From DATEPR01 sp036502345 (GTDB taxonomy: Bacteria > Actinomycetota > Actinomycetes > Mycobacteriales > Pseudonocardiaceae), in contig DASXYT010000091.1 in assembly GCA_036502345.1 (NCBI GenBank), positions 36,418 through 100,417 of the forward strand: a stretch of DNA of 64,000 nucleotides. Reading direction: 5' to 3'. Both the position numbers and the translations under genes were made by a program. The notes beneath the pieces are model-generated. The model did not search any database. It was not told the DNA's origin and worked only from the letters and a program-made list of their open reading frames with translations. Shown piece after piece: positions 8,915-17,617 of the stretch. Position 1 is the stretch's first letter. Each line of letters starts with the position of its first letter.

Positions 8915-10084
8915 TCAGTCGCGCTCACGCCAGATGTCCGCTGGTGCTTCGAGCGCGGTCCTGGTGTCCTGCCCAAGAGCCGGCGCGGTGTTGCGCATGG
9001 CGAACTCGCCACTGTCCAGCGAGAACGGGAGGCGCACGACCCGTTCCGGCCGACCGTCGTCGTCGGTGAGTTCGGCGAACATGCCGAGTGCCTGGAACTG
9101 CGGATCGGCGACGACGTCGGCGACGTTGTTGATCGGGCCGCTCGGGACGCCGGCCTGTTGCAACAGGTCGAGACATTCCTCGCTGGTCAGTTGTTCGGTC
9201 CGGGCCGAGATGGCCGCTTCGAGTTCCGCCCGGTTCGCGCGTCGGTCGGGCAGTGAGGCGAACCGGGGGTCGTCGGCCAGTTCCGGCGCGGAGATCGCCG
9301 CACACAGCCGTTGCCAGACCCGTTCGTCGACGGCCGCGATGAGCACCGGCCGGTCCTTCGTGGGGAACGTGCCGTTGGGCAGCCCCACCTTGGTACCGCT
9401 GCCCATCGGCTCGGCGACGGTGCCGGTCATCGTGTACTCGATCAGGTACGAGGCGGCCAGGCTCACCTGGCCCTCGAACAGCGACGTCGTCACTTCCCGG
9501 CCGACACCGGTCTGGTTACGCTCGATGATCGCCGACATGATGCCGATCGTGGCCCACAGCGCGGTGGTGATGTCCGCGATCGACGCACCCGAGCGGACCG
9601 GCTGGCGGCCGATCTCGCCGGTGAAGCTCATGACGCCGCCGAAAGCCTGTGCCACCACGTCGTTCGCCGCCCGGTAACGATACGGGCCACGGTTGCCGAA
9701 ACCCGAGATCGAGCAGTAGATCAGGCGTGGATTGATCTCGCGTAGGTCGGCATAGGACAGTCCGAGCCGTTCCATCACGCCCTGTCGGAAGTTGTGCACC
9801 AGAACGTCACAACCGCGCACCATCTCCAGCAGGGCATCACGGTTCGCCGTGTCCTTCAGGTCCAGGACGATGCTTCGCTTGTTGCGGTTGAGGTTCTGGA
9901 AGATCGGGCTGCGTTCGAACTCGTCGCCCTCGGCGACGTAGGTCCGGGATGGATCGCCGACCCCCGGTGCCTCGATCTTGATGACATCGGCGCCGCAGTC
10001 GGCAAGCACCTGCGCGGCCATCGGTCCGGCGATGATTCGTGAGAGGTCCAGAACCCTTGTTCCGACAAGCGGTGACAGCTCCAC
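8915..10084 (-). CDS. CaiB/BaiF-type (family III) CoA-transferase
   Basis: A 389-residue family III CoA-transferase, moving CoA between carboxylic acids without a covalent ping-pong intermediate of class I type. The N-terminal signature RVLDLSRIIAGPMAAQVLAD, the block VIKIEAPGVGD, NRNKRSIVLDLKD and LVHNFRQGVMERLGL are all present. The segment ASIADITTAL carries the conserved Asp expected to form the acyl-anhydride intermediate. In context it probably activates the pathway acid to its CoA thioester, feeding the enoyl-CoA hydratase next to it and the acyl-CoA dehydrogenases of the divergent operon. A CoA-ligase gene is absent from the island, which supports this activating role by inference. 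Confidence 0.93.
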   Translation of the reverse strand: MELSPLVGTRVLDLSRIIAGPMAAQVLADCGADVIKIEAPGVGDPSRTYVAEGDEFERSPIFQNLNRNKRSIVLDLKDTANRDALLEMVRGCDVLVHNFRQGVMERLGLSYADLREINPRLIYCSISGFGNRGPYRYRAANDVVAQAFGGVMSFTGEIGRQPVRSGASIADITTALWATIGIMSAIIERNQTGVGREVTTSLFEGQVSLAASYLIEYTMTGTVAEPMGSGTKVGLPNGTFPTKDRPVLIAAVDERVWQRLCAAISAPELADDPRFASLPDRRANRAELEAAISARTEQLTSEECLDLLQQAGVPSGPINNVADVVADPQFQALGMFAELTDDDGRPERVVRLPFSLDSGEFAMRNTAPALGQDTRTALEAPADIWRERD

Positions 10085-10236
10085 GAGGCCGTTCAGCTCC
10101 TCCGCTCAGCGCCGACAGGCGCAACACTGGCTGGCGACTTCGCCGACGTTAGCCCACGTTTCCCAGTAATGGAAGTACATCTCCGCCACGTGGAGCCCAT
10201 CGGCGAACGGGCGACGCACCGAGGGTGACCACGGGC

Positions 10237-11730
10237 CTACTCCACGGGGTGGAGTTCGGCGTCCACAGCGACACTGGCAGCCCGCACCTCGGCCATGACG
10301 TCGCGGACCCGTGCGCCCTCGTCGGCCAGGGCCCACAGGCGATCCGCGATCGCGTCCGCCCCAGGGCCGTCGGGCAGGTGCGGAGCCGCGAACATCGCGA
10401 ACTTCCGCCGCAGCTTCTCGTCGGTCACGTGGGTCTCCGGCGAGAACGGATCACCGTCGCCGTACGCGGATTCGTGCTCGAACGTCCTGCCCCCGGCCAG
10501 CCGGACCCGTACCCGGGTGCGCGCTCCGAGCGCCCGGTGCGGGAATTTCAGTACATCCCGCATGAGCAGTTCGTCGGCCTCCGGATCGGCGATGATCTCG
10601 GTCTTGTCGATCAACGCGTTGAGGGCCTCGCTGTGGAACACGTCGGGGTCCTGCCAGCGGTCGGGGGAGATGCCGAGCACGGTCGCCGCCACCAGATACC
10701 GGTAGCTGACCTGGGTGTCGTTGTAGCTCGTCGGCCTGCCACTCGCGAACACGTTCGCGCCCTCCCCGCCCTTGCGCAGCGGCCGGGCGTGGATCTCGAT
10801 GCCCTCCACCTGACCAGGGTCGAAGCCCGGCTCGGCCAACAGTGGCCGGAGCGCCCACAGCGCAGGGCGCATCCACGTGCCGGCCGGGGCGATCTTGTAG
10901 GAGGTCATCGGCAGCCACCAGTGGCTGCCCAGTTCCCTGGTCAGCGTCGACGGCTCGAAGCTGTACGCGCCGAGCATCCGCCAGTAGTTGAACGGGCCGT
11001 CGAAGACTTGATCGTCAGCCGTGTAGCCGTTCGTTGCCAGCACGGCGGAGAAGACCGCCGAACTGGCCTGCCAGCCGTAGGCGCCGTACTTGCTCATCGG
11101 GTGCCTGCCCAGCGACGACGCCCTGGTCCCGGACGGCACCGGCGAGGCGTACGCGGCCAGTCCGAGCAGGTGCCGCATACCGACACCGTCGACCCCGTAG
11201 AGCTTGCCGGCAGCCACCGCGCCGCCGATCGTGTTGTAGCTGTAGCCCCACGGATCGTGCCATTCCTTGAGCTCGCCGTTCTCGACGTAGTGGATGCCCG
11301 GCATGGCCAGCGTGACCCGCGCGGCCGCCTCGTAGCCGACCGCGACCGCGGTGAGCAGATCGGTGCCGGACGCGTCCGTCTCCTCGGCTGCTGCCAGCGC
11401 CGCCGCGATCACCGTGTTCGCGATGTGGCAGTGGTAGAGCAGGTTGTCGTCCAGGTCCAGGGCGTTGGCCGCCGTCGCGTTGACGAACGCGGCGACCGAC
11501 GGGGACGCCTGCCTGCGTTGACCGAGAATCGTCGCGCTGCCGGTGCCGCCGTCCTGGGCGAACAGGGTGTTCGAGACGATCTGGTGGCCCGGCGCTCCCT
11601 GCGCCGCGATGGCGCAGAGCATCGTGTCGAACAGGATTCGGACCGCTTCGTGCTGGACCTCGCCGGGCAGATCGTCGTACCGCGTCGACGCGAGGAAGTC
11701 GGCGAACTGGTGAGTGGTGCTCGCAGCCAT
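10237..11730 (-). CDS. MmgE/PrpD family protein
   Basis: A 497-residue member of the 2-methylcitrate dehydratase (PrpD)/cis-aconitate decarboxylase (CAD) fold. The start at 11730 is preferred: GAGAGGG lies about 9 nt upstream of that ATG, while an in-frame ATG at 11772 has no good site. Typical blocks: HEAVRILFDTMLCAIAAQGA, AAFVNATAANALDLDDN, AVAVGYEAAARVTLAMPGIH and the late KFPHRALGARTRVRVRL. The family dehydrates, decarboxylates or isomerises small tricarboxylates, so the actual reaction is not fixed by sequence. It is divergent from an IclR regulator and lies upstream of the CaiB gene on the same strand, so the two are probably co-regulated. Confidence 0.9.
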   Translation of the reverse strand: MAASTTHQFADFLASTRYDDLPGEVQHEAVRILFDTMLCAIAAQGAPGHQIVSNTLFAQDGGTGSATILGQRRQASPSVAAFVNATAANALDLDDNLLYHCHIANTVIAAALAAAEETDASGTDLLTAVAVGYEAAARVTLAMPGIHYVENGELKEWHDPWGYSYNTIGGAVAAGKLYGVDGVGMRHLLGLAAYASPVPSGTRASSLGRHPMSKYGAYGWQASSAVFSAVLATNGYTADDQVFDGPFNYWRMLGAYSFEPSTLTRELGSHWWLPMTSYKIAPAGTWMRPALWALRPLLAEPGFDPGQVEGIEIHARPLRKGGEGANVFASGRPTSYNDTQVSYRYLVAATVLGISPDRWQDPDVFHSEALNALIDKTEIIADPEADELLMRDVLKFPHRALGARTRVRVRLAGGRTFEHESAYGDGDPFSPETHVTDEKLRRKFAMFAAPHLPDGPGADAIADRLWALADEGARVRDVMAEVRAASVAVDAELHPVE

Positions 11731-11941
11731 CTCTGCCACCCTCTCTGCTGCAGCCTCGGTGCTGGCCAGCATCTGGCCGGACTCTAGCCACGCATCCGCC
11801 TGATGGACAGAGTCCGTCGACAGGTGGAGTTCGGTCCGCCAGCTGTGGTGATCGCTCAGTGTCTGAATTGAGGGTATTTCCCGCCGGTTAGCTATCGAAA
11901 CGATGCTTGTCTGCGCCCGTCTCAGCTGGTAGACCTTCACA
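11731..11941. promoter_or_regulatory. divergent intergenic region between PrpD-family gene and iclR-type gene
   Basis: This 211-bp gap separates two divergent genes and must hold both promoters. I see a short perfect inverted repeat ATCG-AAA-CGAT at 11894-11904 and GGAC-AGA-GTCC near 11805-11815. Either could bind the adjacent IclR-family regulator, whose relatives use short, poorly conserved palindromes. No -35/-10 pair stands out. Confidence 0.35.
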
Positions 11942-12700
11942 GTGCGACTCTCGGATTCCATTCCACCGGGTTCTGACGCGGAGGGGCGCGGTGACACCGT
12001 CCGCTCCGTTGTCCGGGCGCTCACGATGCTGTCCGTACTCAGTCCCGACAACTCAACCGTTACCGAACTCGCTCTCGCCGCCGACGTACCGGTGCCGACC
12101 GCGATCCGAATCCTGAAGACGATGGAAAGCTGTGGCTTCGTCCGGCGATCCGCCGATGGGTCCTTTTCGCACGGACCGGCGGCGATCTGGATGGCCGTCC
12201 GGCTCGACCCGGAGGGCGCGATCGGCCACGCGATCCGCCAGGCGACACACGATCTCAGCGAGAAGTTCAACGAGACAGCCGGATTCTTCATGCAGGACCG
12301 CAACGAGCGGGTCTGCGTGGCCTCGGCGGAATCCGGCCGCGAGGTGCGGTGGGTCTGTCCGGTGGGGCAGCGGATGCCCGTGCACCTCGGGGCGGCAGGC
12401 CGCATCCTCGTGGCCTTCGGGATGACCGACACGACCGATCTCGAAGTGGCCGCCATCCGAGGTATGGGGTACGCGACGACGGAACTGGAATCCACCAACG
12501 ACTCATGGGGCGTGGCGGCCCCGGTGTACGAGGGCGGCGTCTTCTACGGCGCTCTCGCCTGCGGCATCCCGGTGTCGCGGGCCACGCCGGAACTGCGCGC
12601 CCAACTGATCGAGGCATGCGTCAGCACGGCGATATCGGCGAGCGACGGCCTGCCCACCGACCACGTCGCCAGGGCGACCACTCGTAAGCGGTCCCGCTGA
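11942..12700 (+). CDS. IclR family transcriptional regulator
   Basis: A 252-residue regulator. A winged helix-turn-helix lies at about residues 18-80 (TVRSVVRALTMLSVLS, TELALAADVPVPTAIRILK, CGFVRRSADGSF), followed by the IclR effector domain with FMQDRNERVCVASAESGREV, GAAGRILVAFG and a C-terminal GVFYGALACGIPV block. The GTG at 11942 gives a sensible short N-terminus. The gene is divergent from the PrpD-family gene and 45 bp ahead of the ABC transporter permease. The most likely role is sensing a pathway acid and controlling both the minus-strand block and the long plus-strand operon. The ligand is unknown. Confidence 0.93.
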   Translation: MRLSDSIPPGSDAEGRGDTVRSVVRALTMLSVLSPDNSTVTELALAADVPVPTAIRILKTMESCGFVRRSADGSFSHGPAAIWMAVRLDPEGAIGHAIRQATHDLSEKFNETAGFFMQDRNERVCVASAESGREVRWVCPVGQRMPVHLGAAGRILVAFGMTDTTDLEVAAIRGMGYATTELESTNDSWGVAAPVYEGGVFYGALACGIPVSRATPELRAQLIEACVSTAISASDGLPTDHVARATTRKRSR

Positions 12701-12745
12701 TCTCGATATCGACCAGCGTTCCGAGCAGGAGAGGAGTGTTTCATC

Positions 12746-13543
12746 ATGGTTTCGGCGACCGAAAAAGCGAAAGCACGAGAACTGCTCCTCGGTGGCAGGA
12801 GTCTCGGCTCTGTCACTGCCGTCCTGCCCATTGTCGCCCTGCTCGTGGTGTGGCAACTGATCGGCGGCCTGCACAGCAAGAACCTGTACGCCGTGTCGCT
12901 GACCTCGACGCTGGGTGCGCTGCCGGCCTGGTGGCGCAACGGGATGCCGAACGATCTGCTGGTCAGCGGTGAGGAGTTCCTCCTCGGCGCGCTGATCGCG
13001 TTGGTGTTCGGCCTGGTCATCGGCACGTTGCTCGGCCGGCTGCGGATCGTGGACCTGCTGGTCGGGCCGTGGGTGCGGGCGTTCTACACGATTCCGGTCA
13101 TCGCGCTGACGCCGTTGTTCGTCATCGCGCTCGGCCTGGGTATCGAGTCCAAGTTCGCGATCATCGCGATGGTGGGATTCTTCCCGATCGCGATCAACAC
13201 GGCCGTCGGCACCCGTGCGCTGAACAGGACATATGCCGAGGTGGCCGACGCGTTCGGTGCCTCAAGGGCCAAGCGTGTCCTCCGTATCGACACGCCTGCG
13301 GCCCTCCCGTACGTGATCACGGCGATCCGGCTGGCCGTCGCTCCGATGATCGTGACCGTCTTCGTAGCCGAACTTCTCGGCGGCGACGCTGGAGTGGGTT
13401 ACCACATCCAGCAGTCGGCGCAGGGTTTGAATATCGCGAGTATGTACGCCGGAATACTCGTACTGGTTGTTGTGGCGGTTCTGGTGGACGGCATCGTGAG
13501 GATTGTCGAAAGCCATATGCTTGCCAAGCGTGGAATTTCCTGA
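12746..13543 (+). CDS. ABC transporter permease, NitT/TauT (SsuC-like) type
   Basis: A 265-residue membrane permease. A GGAG-type ribosome binding site precedes the ATG. Hydrophobic segments begin at about residue 25 (VTAVLPIVALLVVWQLIGGL). The cytoplasmic coupling loop appears as FGASRAKRVLRIDTPAALPY, the EAA-type region that contacts the ATPase. It is the first of two permeases in this importer, with the binding protein between them and a second permease at 14719. Two non-identical permeases would form a heterodimer with the ATPase at 15501. The substrate class in this family includes sulfonates, nitrate, thiamine precursors and aromatic or aliphatic carboxylates. Confidence 0.92.
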   Translation: MVSATEKAKARELLLGGRSLGSVTAVLPIVALLVVWQLIGGLHSKNLYAVSLTSTLGALPAWWRNGMPNDLLVSGEEFLLGALIALVFGLVIGTLLGRLRIVDLLVGPWVRAFYTIPVIALTPLFVIALGLGIESKFAIIAMVGFFPIAINTAVGTRALNRTYAEVADAFGASRAKRVLRIDTPAALPYVITAIRLAVAPMIVTVFVAELLGGDAGVGYHIQQSAQGLNIASMYAGILVLVVVAVLVDGIVRIVESHMLAKRGIS

Positions 13544-13609
13544 TTCCCAGACGGAGGAGTGCTCTGGCCTTCTCGTTGCTTGAGAACCTGAACTGAGGAC
13601 GGAGTAATT

Positions 13610-14650
13610 ATGACGACACACAGGCGTAGCGTCATAGCGGTGTCTGCACTGGCAGCCGTGATGGTGGTGGCGACGGCATGTTCCAGTGGCGGAAGCGACT
13701 CGGGGAGTGGCGCTCAAGCAGGTACCGCTGCCTCGGGATCGAATGCGAAGACCACAGCGGACCTGACGGTCGCCGTCCCGGCACTCGGCATCGACTACAA
13801 CTGGGACCTGTTGGCGGCCAAGGAACTTGGCTACTTCTCGGACAACGGCATCAACGTGACGTTGAAGAACTTCGCGGGACCGCCGGAGACCATCGCGGCA
13901 CTCGCCAGTGGGTCGGCCCAGTTCGCCGGCGGCGTCGCGTCCGACCAGACGATCATCGCGCACAACAAGGGCACCCACATCGCGATCGTCGCGGGCGAGG
14001 ACGCAGCCCTGGACGAGGTCATGGTGAAACCGAGCATCACCAGTTGGGCCGAGGCGAAGGGCAAGACGTTCGGCTCGGCGGCACCGACTTCGGGTTCCAC
14101 CCTGCTGCTGCAGCGTGCGCTGGAGAGCCAGAACCTGAAACTGACCGACGTGAAGCTGCGGCCGTTCGGCAGCACGGCGACCCGCGCCGCGGCGCTGTTC
14201 GCCGGCCAGGTCGACGGTGCCAGCCTCGCCCAGCCGTTCGACTTCGAGGCGAAGGCCAAGGGCTTCAAGTCGCTGGCCACCATCCACGACATCCTGGGTG
14301 ACTACCCGTTCACCGTGCACGTCGTGAACACCGACTACGCGTCGGCGCATCCGGACGTGGTGGTCAACTACCTGCGGGCCGTGGTCAAGGCCCAGGCATG
14401 GTTGGCCGACTCGGCGAACCGGACCCAGGCCGCGCAGATCCTCAGCAAGTACTCCCAGGCAACGCTGGCGCTGTCCGAGCAGACGTGGGACTACGTCTAC
14501 CAGACGACGCACGGTGCGGTGCAGAACGGCAGCATCTCCGACAGCGACCTGCAGCCCGTCCTCCAGTCGGCCAAGAACGAGTCCGGCGACAACAGCATCC
14601 AACTGGGCAACGTCGTCGACACGAGCTACCTGACCAAGGCGACTTCCTAA
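13610..14650 (+). CDS. ABC transporter substrate-binding lipoprotein, SsuA/THI5-like
   Basis: A 346-residue lipoprotein. The signal MTTHRRSVIAVSALAAVMVV ends in lipobox VATAC with Cys24, followed by a Ser/Gly-rich linker. The mature part is the NMT1/THI5-like fold: LTVAVPALGIDYNWDLLAAK, ELGYFSDNGINVTLKNFAGP, ALASGSAQFAGGVASDQTII and later LLLQRALESQNLKLTDVKLR. Such proteins bind sulfonates, pyrimidine precursors or carboxylates. Sitting between two permeases and upstream of an ATPase, it completes the importer that probably brings in the substrate of the downstream CoA pathway. Which substrate cannot be read from the pocket by eye. Confidence 0.93.
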   Translation: MTTHRRSVIAVSALAAVMVVATACSSGGSDSGSGAQAGTAASGSNAKTTADLTVAVPALGIDYNWDLLAAKELGYFSDNGINVTLKNFAGPPETIAALASGSAQFAGGVASDQTIIAHNKGTHIAIVAGEDAALDEVMVKPSITSWAEAKGKTFGSAAPTSGSTLLLQRALESQNLKLTDVKLRPFGSTATRAAALFAGQVDGASLAQPFDFEAKAKGFKSLATIHDILGDYPFTVHVVNTDYASAHPDVVVNYLRAVVKAQAWLADSANRTQAAQILSKYSQATLALSEQTWDYVYQTTHGAVQNGSISDSDLQPVLQSAKNESGDNSIQLGNVVDTSYLTKATS

Positions 14651-14718
14651 CTGAGGAGTGCCCGGCTGCGGCGTGACACCCGTGGCCGGGCAGCGGGAGC
14701 GGTGCCAAGGGAGTTGCG

Positions 14719-15504
14719 GTGTCCCAGACGACAAGCGTTACGCGGTACGGGGTTCTGCACAGCCCCTGGCTCACCTACCTCGCGTCCATCGTGCTCGGGG
14801 CCGCGGTGTGGGAGACGATCGGCAGGCTCGGTCCGAAGAGCAAGCTGATCTTCGTCCCACTCTCCGCCGTCCTGCAGTCCCTCGGCACGTGGTTCACCAA
14901 GGACCACGCGCTGGCGGACATCCGCACCAGTGCCGTCGAGTTCGGCATCGGGTACGGCGTCGCGCTGGGCGTCGGGCTCGTGGTGGGGGTGATCCTCGGC
15001 CGGTCGAAGGTGCTGAACAAGGTGTTCGGCCCGATCGTCTACGTGTTCTACACGGCGCCGATCATCACGCTGACCCCGGTGATCATCGGTGTCGTCGGGC
15101 TGAACCTCGGTGCCGAGTCGTTCATCATCTTCGCGACCGCCGTCTTCCCGATGATCTTCAACACGATCGCCGGCATCAGGAACGTGCCGAAGGACCTGAA
15201 GGACGTGGCCACCGCGTTTGACGGTCCTCGGGTGCGGCGGCTGCTCAGGGTCGAAGGTCCCGGTGCGCTGATCTACATCATGGTGGGCGCGCGGATGGCG
15301 GTGAGTCGCGCACTCGTCGGGTTGTACCTGGCCGAACTGCTCGGCGCGAGCAACGGGATCGGTTACGCCGCATACACCGCCTACACGAACCTCGACGTGC
15401 CAAGGCTGTACGCGGCACTGCTGGTCCTCGCGCTGGCCGGGATGGTCATCACGGGACTGCTGAGGTTGATCGAAGTACGGGTAACCCACGGGGTGGAGCT
15501 ATGA
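14719..15504 (+). CDS. ABC transporter permease, NitT/TauT type (second)
   Basis: A 261-residue permease with GTG start at 14719 and an AAGGGAG site 8 nt upstream. Membrane segments and the family coupling loop KDVATAFDGPRVRRLLRVEG are clear, as are LAELLGASNGIGYAAYTAY and the preceding RMAVSRALVGLYLAELLG. It is homologous to, but distinct from, the permease at 12746; the pair probably forms the membrane channel together. Its stop overlaps the ATPase start by 4 bp (ATGA). Confidence 0.92.
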   Translation: MSQTTSVTRYGVLHSPWLTYLASIVLGAAVWETIGRLGPKSKLIFVPLSAVLQSLGTWFTKDHALADIRTSAVEFGIGYGVALGVGLVVGVILGRSKVLNKVFGPIVYVFYTAPIITLTPVIIGVVGLNLGAESFIIFATAVFPMIFNTIAGIRNVPKDLKDVATAFDGPRVRRLLRVEGPGALIYIMVGARMAVSRALVGLYLAELLGASNGIGYAAYTAYTNLDVPRLYAALLVLALAGMVITGLLRLIEVRVTHGVEL

Positions 15505-16319
15505 CGAGTCAAGTCGACGCGACGACCAGGTCGGCCACCGCCGGCGAGCTCGCGTTCAGCGGTCTCGGCAAGACGTTCGGCAAGGGCGACCGGAAGGTGG
15601 TCGCGCTCACCGACGTCAACCTGACGGCCCGCAACGGCGAGTTCATCGCGTTCCTCGGCCCGAGTGGGTGCGGCAAGTCGACGCTCCTGCGGCTGATCAT
15701 GGGCCTGGAGACGGTGTCGACCGGCACGGTGTCGGTCGGGGGCCGGATCAACCCGGAGCCGGGGCGGGATCGGGCCCTGGTGTTCCAGGGTGACTCGCTG
15801 CTGCCATGGCGGACCGTCGCCCAGAATGCCGAGCTCGGCCTGGAATTCGCAGGCGCGTCCCGCCGGGACCGCAGGGCACAGGTGGACGACCTGCTCCGCC
15901 TGGTCGGGCTGCAGGACTTCGCCAAGCGGTACCCGCACGAGCTGTCCGGTGGCATGCGGCAGCGGGTGAACCTGGTCCGCGCGTTGGCGATCGATCCGTC
16001 CGTCCTGCTCATGGACGAGCCGTTCGGGGCACTGGACGCCCTGACCCGCGAGACCATGCAGACGGAACTGTTGCGCATCTGGCACGAGCGTTCGTCCACG
16101 GTGTGCTTCGTGACGCACTCCATCGAGGAGGCGGTGTTCCTCGCCGACCGCGTCGTCGTCTTCCAGCCACGGCCCGGTCGGATCATCGAGGACGTCGTCG
16201 TCGACCTGCCCCGGCCGAGGGAGCCCGCCGTGCGGCGGACCCCCGAGTTCGTCGAGCTGGCGCAGCGGCTGTGGCAGCTCCTGATGAGCTCGGGCAGCCT
16301 CGGCATCGGTACCGACTGA
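15501..16319 (+). CDS. ABC transporter ATP-binding protein, SsuB/NrtD/TauB type
   Basis: A 272-residue ATPase. Walker A GPSGCGKSTLL, signature LSGGMRQRVNLVRALA, Walker B VLLMDEPFGALDALTRETMQ and the switch His in CFVTHSIEEAVFLADRV are all intact. The Q-loop region is VFQGDSLLPWRTVAQNA, characteristic of nitrate/sulfonate/taurine-type importers. It is translationally coupled to the second permease. A 70-bp gap separates it from the first acyl-CoA dehydrogenase on the same strand, so the importer and catabolic enzymes probably share a transcript. Confidence 0.95.
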   Translation: MTSQVDATTRSATAGELAFSGLGKTFGKGDRKVVALTDVNLTARNGEFIAFLGPSGCGKSTLLRLIMGLETVSTGTVSVGGRINPEPGRDRALVFQGDSLLPWRTVAQNAELGLEFAGASRRDRRAQVDDLLRLVGLQDFAKRYPHELSGGMRQRVNLVRALAIDPSVLLMDEPFGALDALTRETMQTELLRIWHERSSTVCFVTHSIEEAVFLADRVVVFQPRPGRIIEDVVVDLPRPREPAVRRTPEFVELAQRLWQLLMSSGSLGIGTD

Positions 16320-16389
16320 CCGTGCTCCGCCCGCGCTGTCTGCTGCCGCGCGACTCCCGCAACTCTGGCCACTAGGAAAGGAAACCGGG

Positions 16390-17604
16390 GTGGACAACGA
16401 ACGGAGCGCGATCCTAGACGCCCTCACCAGTTTCGTCGACGACACCGTCGTGCCCATGGAAACCACGAACACGCATCTGCTGCAGGGGGAGCGCGGCCCG
16501 TACGGGCCGAACGGCTCGTATTCCCCCGAGGTGCTGGACCTGATGCGGAAGGTGCGCGAGCCCTCCGCGGCTCTTGGCTACTACACCCTGTTCGCACCGG
16601 AGTCGGTCGGCGGTGGGGGCCTCGGTGCCGAGGACCTGTTCCTGGTCTGGGAGCGACTGCACGGACGATACGGTCCGAAACGGATCCTGCCCTACGAGTC
16701 GGTGGCGCACTGGACGAGCGGGCCGAGTTTCCTGCTCAGGCACCTGTCCGCCGAGCTGCCGGCCTCGATCCAAGAGTCGATCATGAAGGGCACCAGCACG
16801 ACCTGTTTCGCGATGTCCGAGCCGGAGGCGGGTTCGGATGTCATGTCGATGACGACGTCGGCGAAGCCGGACGGCGAGGGCTGGCGGATCAACGGGACGA
16901 AGCAGTGGATCTCCAACGCGCACCACGCCGACTGGGTGTTCGTGTTCGTCGCCACCGGTGGCAAGAAGGGTCAGCGCAGCCACGACCAGATCTCGTGCAT
17001 GCTCGTGCCGACCGACTCGGACGGCTTCAACCGGGACAGCGTCATCCGGCTGTTCGGCGACATCGGTGGCAACGAGGCCATCCTGTCCTTCGACAACGTC
17101 TACGTCGGACCGGAGCACGTGGTCGGAGAGTTCGGGCACGGGTTCGATCTCGCGCTGGAGGGTGTCGCGCAGGGCAAGCTGTACAACGCGGGTCGCTGCG
17201 TCGGGCTGGCTCGCTGGGCCATCGAGACGGCACTGAGCTACGCCAAGGACCGGCACACGTTCGGCCGCTCGATCATGGACCACCAGGGCGTCTCGTTCCA
17301 GTTGGCGGACTGCGTCATCGAGTACTACGCGGCCCGCAGCATGGCGCTGTCCTGCGCCCGCAAGATGGACGACGGCGGGAAGGTCATTCTGGAGCTCGCC
17401 GCGGTGAAGGCGTACACCACCGAGATGTGCTTCAACGTCTTCGACCGGTGCATGCAGGTGTTGGGCGGCATGGGCATCACCAACGACACGAAGCTCTACG
17501 ACGGCTGGCACACCGCTCGCACCGTGCGCATCGCCGACGGAACGGCCGAGATCATGCGGCGGACCATCGTGAACCGGTTGCAGCGCGGCGAGTTCCCGGC
17601 ATGA
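16390..17604 (+). CDS. acyl-CoA dehydrogenase family protein
   Basis: A 404-residue flavoprotein of the acyl-CoA dehydrogenase superfamily, expected to form an alpha,beta-double bond on a CoA thioester. The GTG at 16390 follows a GGAAA/GGGG site. Blocks seen: FAMSEPEAGSDVMSMTTSAK (flavin/substrate region), GWRINGTKQWISNAHHADWV, ALSYAKDRHTFGRSIMDHQG, QVLGGMGITNDTKLYDGWHT and the end TVRIADGTAEIMRRTI. The C-terminal stretch is typical for medium or branched acyl substrates. It starts a run of three family members, suggesting multi-step or heteromeric oxidation. The next gene starts 13 bp after its stop. Confidence 0.93.
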   Translation: MDNERSAILDALTSFVDDTVVPMETTNTHLLQGERGPYGPNGSYSPEVLDLMRKVREPSAALGYYTLFAPESVGGGGLGAEDLFLVWERLHGRYGPKRILPYESVAHWTSGPSFLLRHLSAELPASIQESIMKGTSTTCFAMSEPEAGSDVMSMTTSAKPDGEGWRINGTKQWISNAHHADWVFVFVATGGKKGQRSHDQISCMLVPTDSDGFNRDSVIRLFGDIGGNEAILSFDNVYVGPEHVVGEFGHGFDLALEGVAQGKLYNAGRCVGLARWAIETALSYAKDRHTFGRSIMDHQGVSFQLADCVIEYYAARSMALSCARKMDDGGKVILELAAVKAYTTEMCFNVFDRCMQVLGGMGITNDTKLYDGWHTARTVRIADGTAEIMRRTIVNRLQRGEFPA

Positions 17605-17617
17605 TCTGGAGGAGAGC

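Noticed and set aside
10237..12498. 753-residue reading of the PrpD-family gene
   Set aside because: The extra N-terminal 250 residues are antisense to the IclR gene; the good ribosome binding site and family start fit 11730.
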